Shown piece by piece: positions 43,326-52,247 of a DNA stretch of 64,000 nucleotides. Origin of the DNA: Ga0077527 sp038106575 (GTDB lineage Bacteria > Pseudomonadota > Gammaproteobacteria > Burkholderiales > SG8-41); NCBI GenBank assembly GCA_038106575.1, contig JAYOED010000004.1, positions 1 to 64,000 of the forward strand, written 5' to 3'. A program made the position numbers and the translations under genes. The notes under the pieces are model-generated. The model was not told where the DNA came from, searched no databases, and saw only the letters and a program-made list of their open reading frames with translations. Each line of letters starts with the position of its first letter. The stretch's first letter is position 1.

Positions 43326-44186
43326 ATGCCTTACACCACAATCAACGAACTGAAAATCAATTATGAGATCGCCGGCTCGGGCACGCCGCTGCTGATGTTT
43401 GCTCCGGGTGGATTCGGCTCGACCATCGCGCGCTGGACCGCTGCAGGTGGCAAGCGCGAGTGGAAAGAAATGGATGGACTGGCGGCCTTGTCGAAGCATT
43501 TCAGGACCATTGCCTACGACCGGCGCGAAGCCGGATTTTCCGGGGGGCGCGTCGAGGCCCTGACGTGGGAACACTACGTGCAGGAAGCCATGGCCATGCT
43601 GGAGCATGCCGGAGAGAAAAAGGCGCTGATCCTCGGCAGCTGCATGGGCGCCGCACTGGCCACCGCATTCGCCGAACGCCATCCACAGGCCTGTCTTGGG
43701 CTCTATTTGCACTGGCCGGTGGGAGGCTATCGCTGGCTGCTGAAGGGCAGAAATTTTTTCCAGCGCCATATGGATTTCGTCAAGGCCAACGGCTTTGCAG
43801 CAGTGGTAAAGCGCGCGCCTGAGAAACGCAGTTTCTGGGAAGACGCCGAAATCGGGCCCTGGGGTTCGCCGACGGTACACGATGCCGAATTCGCGGCGCA
43901 GTATGTCAAGCAGGACATGGATCGCTATTTCGGCATCTGTAGACAGACCCGGGATGCGCTTTTCAATGATACCCAGTTTTCCGGTGCCGGTCCCGAGGTA
44001 CTGATGAAGATGGACATCCCCACCTTCATCCAGTCCGGCTACGACTCCTCGCATGCCCACTCGGCGTCCTGGGCGACGAAGGAATTAATGCCGAATGCGG
44101 AGTTGTGGGATGTACTGCCGCCGCATCAGAACGGGGTCAACACGCTGGAGCAGATACTCCGCTTCAAGGCTAGTTTGAATTTGTAG
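43326..44186 (+). CDS. Alpha/beta-fold hydrolase with a Cys nucleophile elbow
   Basis: The 286-residue protein has FAPGGFGSTIARW near 25, YDRREAGFSGG near 63 and the elbow LGSCMGAAL near 97, which places Cys at the nucleophile site as in dienelactone hydrolases. HQNGVNTLEQIL near the end provides the His. It lies 22 bases after the CocE-type gene and before a Bug receptor, so it probably acts on the same compound. The reaction is not known. Confidence 0.87.
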   Translation: MPYTTINELKINYEIAGSGTPLLMFAPGGFGSTIARWTAAGGKREWKEMDGLAALSKHFRTIAYDRREAGFSGGRVEALTWEHYVQEAMAMLEHAGEKKALILGSCMGAALATAFAERHPQACLGLYLHWPVGGYRWLLKGRNFFQRHMDFVKANGFAAVVKRAPEKRSFWEDAEIGPWGSPTVHDAEFAAQYVKQDMDRYFGICRQTRDALFNDTQFSGAGPEVLMKMDIPTFIQSGYDSSHAHSASWATKELMPNAELWDVLPPHQNGVNTLEQILRFKASLNL

Positions 44187-44215
44187 TCGTCATATAAAAC
44201 CAAAAGGAGGAAACA

Positions 44216-45184
44216 ATGAAAACATGGATCAATACCATTCTGCTGGCGGCGGCTGCACTGCCTTGGCTTAGCATCAACGCAATGGCTGCGGATTTTCCGG
44301 CGCGGCCGATCCGTATTGTCGTCGGCTTCACGCCCGGCGGGCAGCCTGACATTTTTTCGCGGATGATCGGCAACAAACTCAGTGAGACTCTGGGGCAACC
44401 GATTGTCATCGACAACCGGCCGGGCGCCGGCGGTTCGATAGGCACCAAGATTGTTGCCGATGCGACGCCGGACGGGCACACGCTGCTTTGTGTGTCTGCG
44501 TCGCATGTTATTGCACCCAACGTGCGCAAGCTGCCTTATGACCCGCAAAAGGATTTCTCCGGCATCACGCAGATTTACAACGCTTCCTATCTGCTGGTGG
44601 CTGCGCCCGCGCTCAAGCTCAAGAATGTCAAGGAGCTGATTGCATTGGCCAAAGCCAGACCGGGCTCGCTCAACTTCGGTTCCGCAGGAACCGGCAGCGG
44701 CACCCACTTTGCCGCGGAAGTGTTCAAGGCTGCCGCGAAGATTGATGTCGTGCATGTGCCTTACAAGGGCATTCCCGAGCCGATGAATGCGACGATGGCC
44801 AATCGAGTGCAGTTCTTCATGGCGCCTCTTGCCAGTTCGGTAAGCCTGGTGCGTGCGGGGAGGCTGACATCGATCGGCGTTACCTCCGCGAAGCGCGTGG
44901 CGATTTATCCGGATATCCCATCGCTGGCCGAATCCGGTCTGCCCGGATTCTCGTTTGACTCCTGGGGCGGTTTGCTGGCGCCGTCGAAAACGCCCAGAGC
45001 CATTGTCAACCGCCTGAATCGCGAAGTAACCGCGGTGCTCAAGTCTGCCGAGATCACAAAAAGCATGCGTGCCCTGGGTGCTGAGCCCGCGCCGATGTCC
45101 CCGGAAGTCTTTGACCGGAAAATCGCCAAGGAACTGCGCGAAATCGCCGCCATTGCAAAAAGCGCCGGCATCCGGCCGCAGTAA
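44216..45184 (+). CDS. Bug/TctC-family periplasmic solute receptor
   Basis: The 322-residue precursor has a signal peptide ending INAMAA, then DFPARPIRIVVGFTPGGQPD and IDNRPGAGGSIGTKI, both classic Bug loops. A GGAGG site lies just before the start. It presumably binds an organic acid or amide imported for the hydrolases encoded upstream; no TctAB genes are adjacent. Confidence 0.94.
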   Translation: MKTWINTILLAAAALPWLSINAMAADFPARPIRIVVGFTPGGQPDIFSRMIGNKLSETLGQPIVIDNRPGAGGSIGTKIVADATPDGHTLLCVSASHVIAPNVRKLPYDPQKDFSGITQIYNASYLLVAAPALKLKNVKELIALAKARPGSLNFGSAGTGSGTHFAAEVFKAAAKIDVVHVPYKGIPEPMNATMANRVQFFMAPLASSVSLVRAGRLTSIGVTSAKRVAIYPDIPSLAESGLPGFSFDSWGGLLAPSKTPRAIVNRLNREVTAVLKSAEITKSMRALGAEPAPMSPEVFDRKIAKELREIAAIAKSAGIRPQ

Positions 45185-45192
45185 TACCTTTC

Positions 45193-46167
45193 ATGGCTGA
45201 AGCACTGTTTCTCGACGAGGCCTGCGTACGGCAGCTCGTCACAATGAAAGATGCACTCGCTGCCGTCGAGGAGGTTTTCGGTGAACTGGGGCGAGGCGGC
45301 GTGGTCAACGTGCCGCGGGTGCGTGCACCAATCAAGGACGGCATTCTGCGCATTACCGCAGCAGTGCTGTCCTACCGCGGGTATTACGGCGTCAAGGTGT
45401 CGAGCACCGCGGTGTTCCACAGCAACGCGGGACGCATGTTCTGCCTTTATCGCGAGGAAACCGGGGAACTGTGCGCGGTGGTGCAGGTGTTCGCGATGGG
45501 TGCATTACGTACCGGTGCGGCAAGCGGCATTGCCACGAAATATCTTGCCAATCCCGATGCGTCTGTTCTTGGGGTGCTTGGTTCCGGACGCCAGGCGCGC
45601 ACCCAGGTCGATGCGGTCTGTGCCGTGCGACCAGTGCGTGAAATCCGCGTTTGGAGTCCGCGCGCCGAAAGTCGCGAAGCGTTTTGTGCGAACGTAACAA
45701 AAATATACAAAATCAAGTGCCTGCCTGTTGATTCTCCGGAGCAGGCGGTGCGTGTAGCAGAGTTGCTGGTGACGGCCACGACGGCAACTGCACCGGTGGT
45801 GGAAGGCGCATGGCTCCAACCCGGCGTGCATATCAATGCCATCGGCGCGAACTACGAGCACCGGCGCGAGCTCGATACTTCTGCAGTTGCCGAGGCGAGT
45901 TTCATCGCTACCGACGACACCGAGCAGGTGCGCTACGAGTCCACGGATCTCGCGACACCGGTATCCGAAGGCAAATTGTCATGGGACAGGGTGCATAGCC
46001 TGGGTAACGTGGTCGCCGGGAATCTGAAAGGCCGCACATCACGTGATGACATCACGCTGTTCAAATCGCTGGGCGTGGCGATCGAGGACGTTGCGCTTGC
46101 CGCCCGTGCCTACGAGAAAGCGCTGAAGCTGGGTGTCGGCACGACGCTGCCAGACCTGACCCGTTAA
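45193..46167 (+). CDS. Ornithine cyclodeaminase/mu-crystallin family protein
   Basis: The 324-residue NAD(P)-binding enzyme has the family layout: VKVSSTAVFHSNAGRMF near 67, a Rossmann turn LGVLGSGRQARTQVDAV near 119, and PGVHINAIGANYEHRRELD near 216. Members include ornithine cyclodeaminase, alanine dehydrogenases and ketimine reductases, so an amino or imino acid step is likely in this pathway. It starts 8 bases after the Bug gene. Confidence 0.9.
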   Translation: MAEALFLDEACVRQLVTMKDALAAVEEVFGELGRGGVVNVPRVRAPIKDGILRITAAVLSYRGYYGVKVSSTAVFHSNAGRMFCLYREETGELCAVVQVFAMGALRTGAASGIATKYLANPDASVLGVLGSGRQARTQVDAVCAVRPVREIRVWSPRAESREAFCANVTKIYKIKCLPVDSPEQAVRVAELLVTATTATAPVVEGAWLQPGVHINAIGANYEHRRELDTSAVAEASFIATDDTEQVRYESTDLATPVSEGKLSWDRVHSLGNVVAGNLKGRTSRDDITLFKSLGVAIEDVALAARAYEKALKLGVGTTLPDLTR

Positions 46168-46183
46168 ACCCGGAGGATGAACC

Positions 46184-46705
46184 ATGGCGCGCATCCCGCC
46201 GCTGGAACCCGATAACGAGCCCGATGTACTGAAACCGGTGTTTGACCAGTTGCGCGCCACCCGGGGCAGTGTGCCCGGCATGTACCGCACTCTGGCGCAC
46301 CAGCCGGCCATACTGGCCGCCCACCGCGCCTATTTTCACGCAGCACTTGATGCTGGCCTGTTGCCGCGTCCATTCAAGGAAAAAATTGCCTGGCGCACCG
46401 CGCGGCTGTGCGGTTCAGAATACTCGTCGGCTTCACATCGCCGCTATGCGCTGAAACATGGTGTCGCCGAAAGCGAACTCGCGGCCATCGACCGCGGGGA
46501 TTATTCCGCATTGACGCCGCGGGAGGCTGCGGCATTGCGGTTTGCAGAAGCGATGGTCAGGGGACGGGGCAAAGTCGACGATTCCGAATTCGGTACGCTG
46601 AAAGAACATTTCACGTCGCCGGAGATCGTCGAAATCGCCGCGCTGATCGGCATCATGGAACTTGCTTCCGCGCTGGGCGCAGCATTCTCGCTCGCACCGG
46701 ATTGA
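46184..46705 (+). CDS. Carboxymuconolactone decarboxylase/AhpD-like protein without CxxC
   Basis: The 173-residue all-helical protein fits the carboxymuconolactone decarboxylase family: KEKIAWRTARLCGSEYSSAS near 65-84 aligns with the redox site usually written CxxC-x3-H. Here both cysteines are Ser (SEYSSASH), while the His remains. A peroxidase-like role is therefore unlikely; a lyase or scaffolding role is possible. It ends the five-gene operon. Confidence 0.85.
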   Translation: MARIPPLEPDNEPDVLKPVFDQLRATRGSVPGMYRTLAHQPAILAAHRAYFHAALDAGLLPRPFKEKIAWRTARLCGSEYSSASHRRYALKHGVAESELAAIDRGDYSALTPREAAALRFAEAMVRGRGKVDDSEFGTLKEHFTSPEIVEIAALIGIMELASALGAAFSLAPD

Positions 46706-46709
46706 CTGC

Positions 46710-46738
46710 GATGCCGGCGCGACCCCCACGCCGGCATC
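46710..46738. terminator. Hairpin between convergent operons
   Basis: A perfect ten-pair stem (GATGCCGGCG with CGCCGGCATC) and nine-base loop lies exactly in the 39-base gap between the convergent AhpD-like and Bug genes. It lacks a T-run, so it is a weak or factor-assisted bidirectional terminator. Confidence 0.6.
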
Positions 46739-46744
46739 TGCAGA

Positions 46745-47704
46745 TCATTTGAGTTTGATATTAGCCTCGCGGATCACCTTGCCCCAGCGCTCGTATTCGG
46801 CGCGCAGGAACTCGGCAGCCTGTTCCGGATTGCGGGTGTGGACTTCGCCGCCCAGCTTGGTGAACCGCGCACGCATGTCGGGGGACGACATTGCCTTCAC
46901 CGATTCCGCGTTGAGGCGTTCGATGATCGGTCGCGGCGTGCCGGCCGGTGCCAGCAGTCCATACCAGTTGACCGCGATCAGGCCGGGCAACCCGGCTTCC
47001 GCCGAGGTCGGAACGTTGGGAATTGAGGCGTTGCGCTTGGCATCGAGGACTACCAGAGGGCGCATCCGGTTTGCCTTGATGTACGGCAGGGTGCTGGAGA
47101 CCACGACGATCACCATGTCGACTTCACCGGCAATCGAGCCGGCCAGACCGAAGGTTGCGCTCTTGTAGGGTACATGGGTGAACTTGATCTTCGCGGTCAG
47201 CTGCAGCAGTTCGGATGCAAGATGATTGGCTGAGCCGAAGCCGCCGGAACCGTAGGCGATCTTGCCGGGGTTGGTGCGCGCCAGGTTGATCAATTCGCGC
47301 ATGTTCTTCGCCGGCACCGAGGGGTGCACCACGATCGCGTTGGGAATGGTCGCGAGCAGGGAGATTGGCGCGAAATCGCGGAAGTCGTAGCCGACTTTCG
47401 GATTCAGGTGTGGGTTAGTCAGCACCGGCACGGCGCCGACCACCATCGTGTAGCCGTCAGGCGCGGACTTTGCGGCGGCGAGGAATCCGATGTTGCCGGT
47501 TGCGCCGACTCGCGGTTCCGGAACGATTTGCTGGCCCAGCGTTTCCGACATCTTGCCGGCGACCAGGCGGCCGACGGTGTCGGAGCCGCCGGCGAAGGGC
47601 AGGATCAGCCGGATCGGCTTGCTCGGGTAGCTTTGAGCCTGTGCGGCGGGTATCGCCAGGATTGCCGCACAACACGCGGCGATGACGCCATGTAATACTG
47701 ACAT
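46745..47704 (-). CDS. Bug/TctC-family periplasmic solute receptor
   Basis: The 319-residue precursor has a signal peptide ending AIPAAQA and then QSYPSKPIRLILPFAGG, with VGATGNIGFLAAAKSAPDGY as the second ligand loop. It is a third Bug receptor in this window and lies 19 bases below a class II aldolase gene, so the two may serve uptake and cleavage of one hydroxy acid. No transporter membrane genes adjoin. Confidence 0.93.
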   Translation of the reverse strand: MSVLHGVIAACCAAILAIPAAQAQSYPSKPIRLILPFAGGSDTVGRLVAGKMSETLGQQIVPEPRVGATGNIGFLAAAKSAPDGYTMVVGAVPVLTNPHLNPKVGYDFRDFAPISLLATIPNAIVVHPSVPAKNMRELINLARTNPGKIAYGSGGFGSANHLASELLQLTAKIKFTHVPYKSATFGLAGSIAGEVDMVIVVVSSTLPYIKANRMRPLVVLDAKRNASIPNVPTSAEAGLPGLIAVNWYGLLAPAGTPRPIIERLNAESVKAMSSPDMRARFTKLGGEVHTRNPEQAAEFLRAEYERWGKVIREANIKLK

Positions 47705-47723
47705 GTAGATCTCCTAATTTCGG

Positions 47724-48422
47724 TTATTGTTGATTGCGTTCTTCGTTGTCGCTTTCCACCAGCGCCCACACGCGCTTGAACGGCCCGCGGCTTTTCAGCA
47801 GTTCACCTCCGGCATCGGCTGCCAGTTGGTAGTCAATCCACAGCGGCTTACCCATGCTGGCTGCGGCGTGGGCGCGACGGGCGTTTTCCTCAAACAGGAA
47901 GGTGCCTCCGACGCATTCCTCGACGCTGGCACCAGTGATGGCGGCACCATGGGCGCGCATCAGCACGGCACGGTGCGTGCCCAGCGCCTTCGCCAGCGCG
48001 CCGCCCCGGTCGGCGTTGGTCACCAGCCGCGGATCGTCGTAAACGGGTATGCCGTCGTGGAACAGGGTGCCCATCAGGTGGATCGGACGCAGGCGGTGCT
48101 CACCGGTGGTAAAGGCGGTTGAATGCAAGCCGTGGTAATGGATTACGCTGCCGATGTCTGGTCGTGCCTTGAGGATTTCGAGGTGTATCGGATATTCGCC
48201 GGGCATCGCACCTTCGCCCGCCACCTTGCGGCCCTGCATGTCGACAACGATAAAATCCTCTGCCGCGGCCCGCGGGCCCAGCGAATGGCGTGCCAGTAGG
48301 AAGAGGCCGGGGTCGGGCAGGCGGGCACTGATATGGCCGAAGCCTTCGATAAAACCGCGCTTGTAGAGAAAATTCCAGGCTTTAAGCAGCTTTGTAATGA
48401 GTTCGTCAGGAACGGTAGTCAT
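47724..48422 (-). CDS. Class II aldolase/adducin family protein
   Basis: The 232-residue protein matches the class II aldolase fold. Zinc-site histidines appear in VIHYHGLHSTAF near 97 and MRAHGAAI near 155, with GHISARLPDPG near 26 and the acidic EC motif in VEECVG. Members split or epimerise phosphorylated or free hydroxy sugars and acids. It is transcribed with the downstream Bug receptor. Confidence 0.9.
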   Translation of the reverse strand: MTTVPDELITKLLKAWNFLYKRGFIEGFGHISARLPDPGLFLLARHSLGPRAAAEDFIVVDMQGRKVAGEGAMPGEYPIHLEILKARPDIGSVIHYHGLHSTAFTTGEHRLRPIHLMGTLFHDGIPVYDDPRLVTNADRGGALAKALGTHRAVLMRAHGAAITGASVEECVGGTFLFEENARRAHAAASMGKPLWIDYQLAADAGGELLKSRGPFKRVWALVESDNEERNQQ

Positions 48423-48569
48423 GGTGCGTGGCTTGTTCTTGTTTGACCCCGCAGTTTACCGCGACAGTCGGCAGCCAGTGCAAAGATTTGCGTCGCCGAG
48501 CGACAGATATGAAACTTCAACCAGAAGTTGCTAATGACTTGTTTCCTACATCGATCCTAGGATGACCCG

Positions 48570-49013
48570 TTGGATCGACGGATTTTCCTCAGCAGCATCG
48601 CAGGTGCCGAAGCGCTGCTCGCATTTCTGGGTCAGTTACTTGAGACGCAGGTCTGAGACGCCATGGGCGAGCTCTATGTCAACGGACAGCGCACGGCACC
48701 CAGCACCCGCTTACAGCCTGGCGATCGCGTGCTGCGAACCGCAGCATTGACTGCCGGCATCCGCGCCACCAGCATTTACGTCGAAGCCAGCGCGATGGTG
48801 ATCTATTTCTGCACCTGTTACGTTGCCGTGGATCTCAGGTGCGTGGTCTACAAGTCGAAGAAGGACATGCACGCTGACAACCACCAGGCCAATTACATCT
48901 AATGCTGGTTCGAGGCGGGACGCTCCATCATTGACGTGCTGGTGGTCAACCACGCCAACGCCGAGCTAATGCAGCTGGAGAAAATGGTTGGCCAGGTGTC
49001 GCCGTTCGGTTGA
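48570..49013 (+). pseudogene. FecR-domain protein remnant
   Basis: One plus-strand frame reads LDRRIFLSSIAGAEALLAFL, a TGA at 48654-48656, then MGELYVNGQRTAPSTRLQPGD, which is the opening of a FecR domain. It then jumps to TAGIRATSIYVEASA, YFCTCYVAVDLR and a TAA at 48900-48902, and ends with NAELMQLEKMVGQVSPF before TGA at 49011. Roughly the middle of the domain is missing between the two parts. FecR-domain proteins with a GIRGTxVYxE and FCTCY segment are common in betaproteobacteria. The intact parent gene would have encoded a Tat-like exported protein. Confidence 0.72.
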
Positions 49014-49022
49014 GCGGCGGGG

Positions 49023-50156
49023 CTAAAGGATTTTCTCACCGAATTTCTTCAACGCTTTTTCGGAAAGCGTCAGTCCGAGTCCCGGCTGTTCTTTCAGGGT
49101 CAGCATGCCGTTGGCAATCTTCGGTGGGTCCTCGAACAGTTCGGCCTGCAGTGGATCGCGTTCGGGATCGGTGAAGGATTCGACGATGCAACCCGCTGGG
49201 CTGCCGGCGACGATGTGGGCGTGGATGAAACAGTCATGGTGCGGCGCGACCTGCACATGGTTCATTTCACACAGCGCCGCGAGCTTGCGGCCCATCGTGA
49301 AGCCGCCCATCATCGTGCAGTCGAACTGCAGAATCTGGATTGCACCGTCCTCGATCAGGTCGCGGCAGCCGTAGCCGGTCAGTTCGCTTTCGCCGGCTGA
49401 CAGCGGGATGTTGGTCTGCTGTGCGAGTTTCTTCAGTTCGCGATGGTCATCCGCCCAGCGTACGGGTTCTTCCAGCCAGCGCGGATTAAGCGGCAGCATT
49501 TCGCGCGCGGCCTGGATTGCAGTGGGTAGATCCCAGGCGCGGTTGACGTCAACCATCAGTTCCTTGTCGGGCCCGATTGTTTCACGGATCAGTTCCAGCC
49601 GCTGCATGTCTTCGGCCAGTGAGACGCCGCCGACCTTGGCCTTGAAGCCCTGGTGGCCCTGTGCTTTCAGCATCTGCATTTCGTCCTTGAGTTCGGACAT
49701 GGTTTTGCTTTCGCGGTAATAGGCGCAGGTCACGTAGCAGGGCACTTCGCAGCGGAAGCCGCCGAACAGACGGTAGAGCGGCAGTTTGGCCGCCTTGCCA
49801 ATCACGTCCCAGGCGGCGATGTCCACCGCCGCGGCAATGCGTACGACGGCTTCGCGTGTCCAGCCTTTTTCGGAGGCAATGCGCTGCGCAGTCAGCCAGA
49901 ACAGCTTGTGATGCAGTTTCTCTGAGGCCAGTGGATCTTCGCCGACAATGTGATCGGCGATGCCTGACTTGAAAGCCTTGATCGCAGCCTCGATCGGCGT
50001 ATAGCTGGTGGCTATCCCCACGCCTTCGATGCCGGCATCGGTTTGCATGCGCACTAGAATTTCATTGGCCTTGGGCACGATGAAATGGCTGACCCAGTGA
50101 GGGCGGCTATCGTCAGGTGCACGCAGAATATAAATCTCGAGCTTGGTAATTTTCAT
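49023..50156 (-). CDS. Mandelate racemase/muconate lactonizing enzyme family protein
   Basis: The 377-residue enolase-superfamily protein has the KxK catalytic pair in GFKAKVGG near 174, metal ligands in MVDVNRAWDL near 203, WLEEPVRWADD near 230 and SAGESELTGYG near 254, and HHDCF near 304. It abstracts a proton alpha to a carboxylate, as in acid-sugar dehydratases or racemases. It is the last gene of the minus-strand operon from MaoC, 31 bases below the MFS gene. Confidence 0.92.
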   Translation of the reverse strand: MKITKLEIYILRAPDDSRPHWVSHFIVPKANEILVRMQTDAGIEGVGIATSYTPIEAAIKAFKSGIADHIVGEDPLASEKLHHKLFWLTAQRIASEKGWTREAVVRIAAAVDIAAWDVIGKAAKLPLYRLFGGFRCEVPCYVTCAYYRESKTMSELKDEMQMLKAQGHQGFKAKVGGVSLAEDMQRLELIRETIGPDKELMVDVNRAWDLPTAIQAAREMLPLNPRWLEEPVRWADDHRELKKLAQQTNIPLSAGESELTGYGCRDLIEDGAIQILQFDCTMMGGFTMGRKLAALCEMNHVQVAPHHDCFIHAHIVAGSPAGCIVESFTDPERDPLQAELFEDPPKIANGMLTLKEQPGLGLTLSEKALKKFGEKIL

Positions 50157-50187
50157 ATTGATCAGTGTATCGGTGGTGGGTCCGAGT

Positions 50188-51447
50188 TTAACGTTTTCCG
50201 CCTGCCATCTGCACGGCTTCGGGCATGCGCCGCAGCCGCCACGTCGCCACCGGGCTCATCATGGCGATCACGCCCAGAGAGCACCAGGCGAGTCCCCAGG
50301 TAACAACGGGTGATGTCTGCACGGCGCCTGCCGCATCAAGAACCAGGCCGAATACCCATGGAGCGATAGCGCCGGCGCCGAATCCCAGCACCGAGCGCAC
50401 CGAGTAGGCGGCGCCGATGAGGCGGGGCGGCACCAGTTCGGTCACTGCCGTGGAAAACACTGACGAATCGCCGACCGCAGCAAAACTGTAGACGAAGCAG
50501 ATTACCGACAGCAGCCACAGCGGCAGTCCGATCAGCCAGCCCAGCAACAACGAACAGGTGGCGCTGATGGTGGCGAGAACTAGCATGCTCCAGGTACGTC
50601 CCATGCGATCCGACAGCCAGCCCCCAGTGACGCTGCCGACCATGCTGCCGACGTAGGCAATTGCAGCAAGCCCCGCACCGAGGCTGGCCGATGCAGTGGC
50701 GCTGCTGCCGGAGGTATAGGCTGCTGCGGCTGCCAGAAAAGCCGGCATCCATGCCTTCATGCCGAGCATTTCCCATGAATGGAAGGTATAGGCCCATGTC
50801 ACCAGCATCGCGGGTTTGTTGGCGAGGATTGCGCCGACCGGCTTTTCGGCGTCGTGTTCAGCGCTCTGGGGATGAATGACGTTGGGTGTTGCGCGCAGCG
50901 CGTAAAGTGCGACGAAAATGCCGATCAGCGGCCCGAGAGCATTGGCGATGAAGGCGCCGCGCCAGCCGAACAGCGGCGTTACCGCGCCGGTGATCACCAG
51001 CGCCAGTGCGTAGCCCCCGGAAGCGGCGGCAATGTAGAAGCCCATCGCACGACCGCGGCCCTTTGACTGGAAGCGTTCTGCGATCAGCGCCAGCCCCGGC
51101 GTGTACGAGCCGCCGGAGAAAAGCCCCGTGAGGCCGTAGAGCAGTGCGGCGCTTAGGAAGCTGTCGGCAAAGAACGCGAACAGCATTGCCATGAGGCTGG
51201 AAATTCCGCTGGATAGGATGAATACGCGTTTGGCGCCATAACGGTCAGCTAGCAGACCCACTGCGACCAGCGAGAACAGGTAACCGATGTGCCAGGCCGA
51301 CTGGATTAGACCGGCTTCGCCACCGGTCATGTTCCATTCCAGTTTCAGCAGTGGGATCGATGCTGCATAGGTGGTGAACATCACCGCAAAGCTGGTGCGG
51401 CTCGCGCACAGCCAGGTCAGCCAGAGCCCGTCGCTGTCACGTTGCAT
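50188..51447 (-). CDS. Major facilitator superfamily transporter
   Basis: The 419-residue inner-membrane protein has twelve hydrophobic helices; the loop 2-3 signature is GLLADRYGAKRVF near 62 and its second-half equivalent is GGWLSDRMGR near 275. It probably imports an organic acid. ATG 51447 is preferred over 51513, since the latter lies inside the upstream hydratase gene. It follows that gene by 19 bases. Confidence 0.9.
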   Translation of the reverse strand: MQRDSDGLWLTWLCASRTSFAVMFTTYAASIPLLKLEWNMTGGEAGLIQSAWHIGYLFSLVAVGLLADRYGAKRVFILSSGISSLMAMLFAFFADSFLSAALLYGLTGLFSGGSYTPGLALIAERFQSKGRGRAMGFYIAAASGGYALALVITGAVTPLFGWRGAFIANALGPLIGIFVALYALRATPNVIHPQSAEHDAEKPVGAILANKPAMLVTWAYTFHSWEMLGMKAWMPAFLAAAAAYTSGSSATASASLGAGLAAIAYVGSMVGSVTGGWLSDRMGRTWSMLVLATISATCSLLLGWLIGLPLWLLSVICFVYSFAAVGDSSVFSTAVTELVPPRLIGAAYSVRSVLGFGAGAIAPWVFGLVLDAAGAVQTSPVVTWGLAWCSLGVIAMMSPVATWRLRRMPEAVQMAGGKR

Positions 51448-51466
51448 CGTGCTCAAGGCGTACCGC

Positions 51467-52237
51467 CTATTTACCGAGAAACTTCGGCGGCCGCTTTTCC
51501 TTGAATGCGGCAACGCCTTCCTGGTGGTCGTGGGTTAGGCGTACGATGCCGGAAGCGAGGGTTTCCATTTCGCACAATTGTTCGAGTGTCGGCACCGCCA
51601 TCGACTGGAACATTTTCTTAGCCAGAGCCAGCGCGTAGGTCGCGGATTCGGCAAATTCCTGCGCTAGCGCCAGAGCTGCGGTCTCCAGTTCGGCATCGGC
51701 AACCACACGCGATACCAAGCCGAGTTCTTTTGCTTCGTCGGCTCCGAAGGCGCGCGCGGTATAGACTAGTTCCTTGGCCTGAGCGATGCCGAGGCGCTGC
51801 ACCATGAAGAAGATCGCGCCGCCGTCAGGCACCACGCCAACCTTTTTGAAAGCCATCGAGAATTTGGTGGTATCGGAGGCGATGATCAGGTCGCAGGCAA
51901 GTGCCAAAGCGTTGCCGATGCCGTAGACCGCGCCGCGGGTGGCAGCGATGACCGGTTTGTCGAGGTTGTAGAGTTCAATGATGGTGCGATGACGTTTCTG
52001 CGAGCGGCTGCGGCCCGATTTGATGTCGGACTTAGCCATGGCGCTGACGTCGCCACCGGAACAGAAGGCGCGACCTTCACCTTTGAGTACTACCACGCGG
52101 ATGTCGTCATCGGCGGCGATGGCGTTAATGTGATCGTAGAGCGCGTCCCACATCGGATCGGCCATCGCGTTCAGCCGGTCTGGACGGTCCAGCGTGAGGA
52201 CCGCGATTCCGTCGTTTTTCTCGAAACGTACGTTCAT
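51467..52237 (-). CDS. Enoyl-CoA hydratase/isomerase family protein
   Basis: The 256-residue crotonase has FCSGGDVSAMA near 58, RGAVYGIGNALALACDL near 100 and VVPDGGAIFF near 132. It has exactly the length of the hydratase at 35540-36310 and shares its DGGAIFF and FKEKRxPKF segments, so they are close paralogues in two operons. It sits between SDR and MFS genes in a beta-oxidation-like set. Confidence 0.92.
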   Translation of the reverse strand: MNVRFEKNDGIAVLTLDRPDRLNAMADPMWDALYDHINAIAADDDIRVVVLKGEGRAFCSGGDVSAMAKSDIKSGRSRSQKRHRTIIELYNLDKPVIAATRGAVYGIGNALALACDLIIASDTTKFSMAFKKVGVVPDGGAIFFMVQRLGIAQAKELVYTARAFGADEAKELGLVSRVVADAELETAALALAQEFAESATYALALAKKMFQSMAVPTLEQLCEMETLASGIVRLTHDHQEGVAAFKEKRPPKFLGK

Positions 52238-52247
52238 CGGGGTCAGG

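Noticed and set aside
48654..48656. TGA in the FecR relic as a second selenocysteine codon
   Set aside because: The frame also has a later TAA and lacks the middle of the domain, and no UxxC or SECIS-like hairpin was evident.
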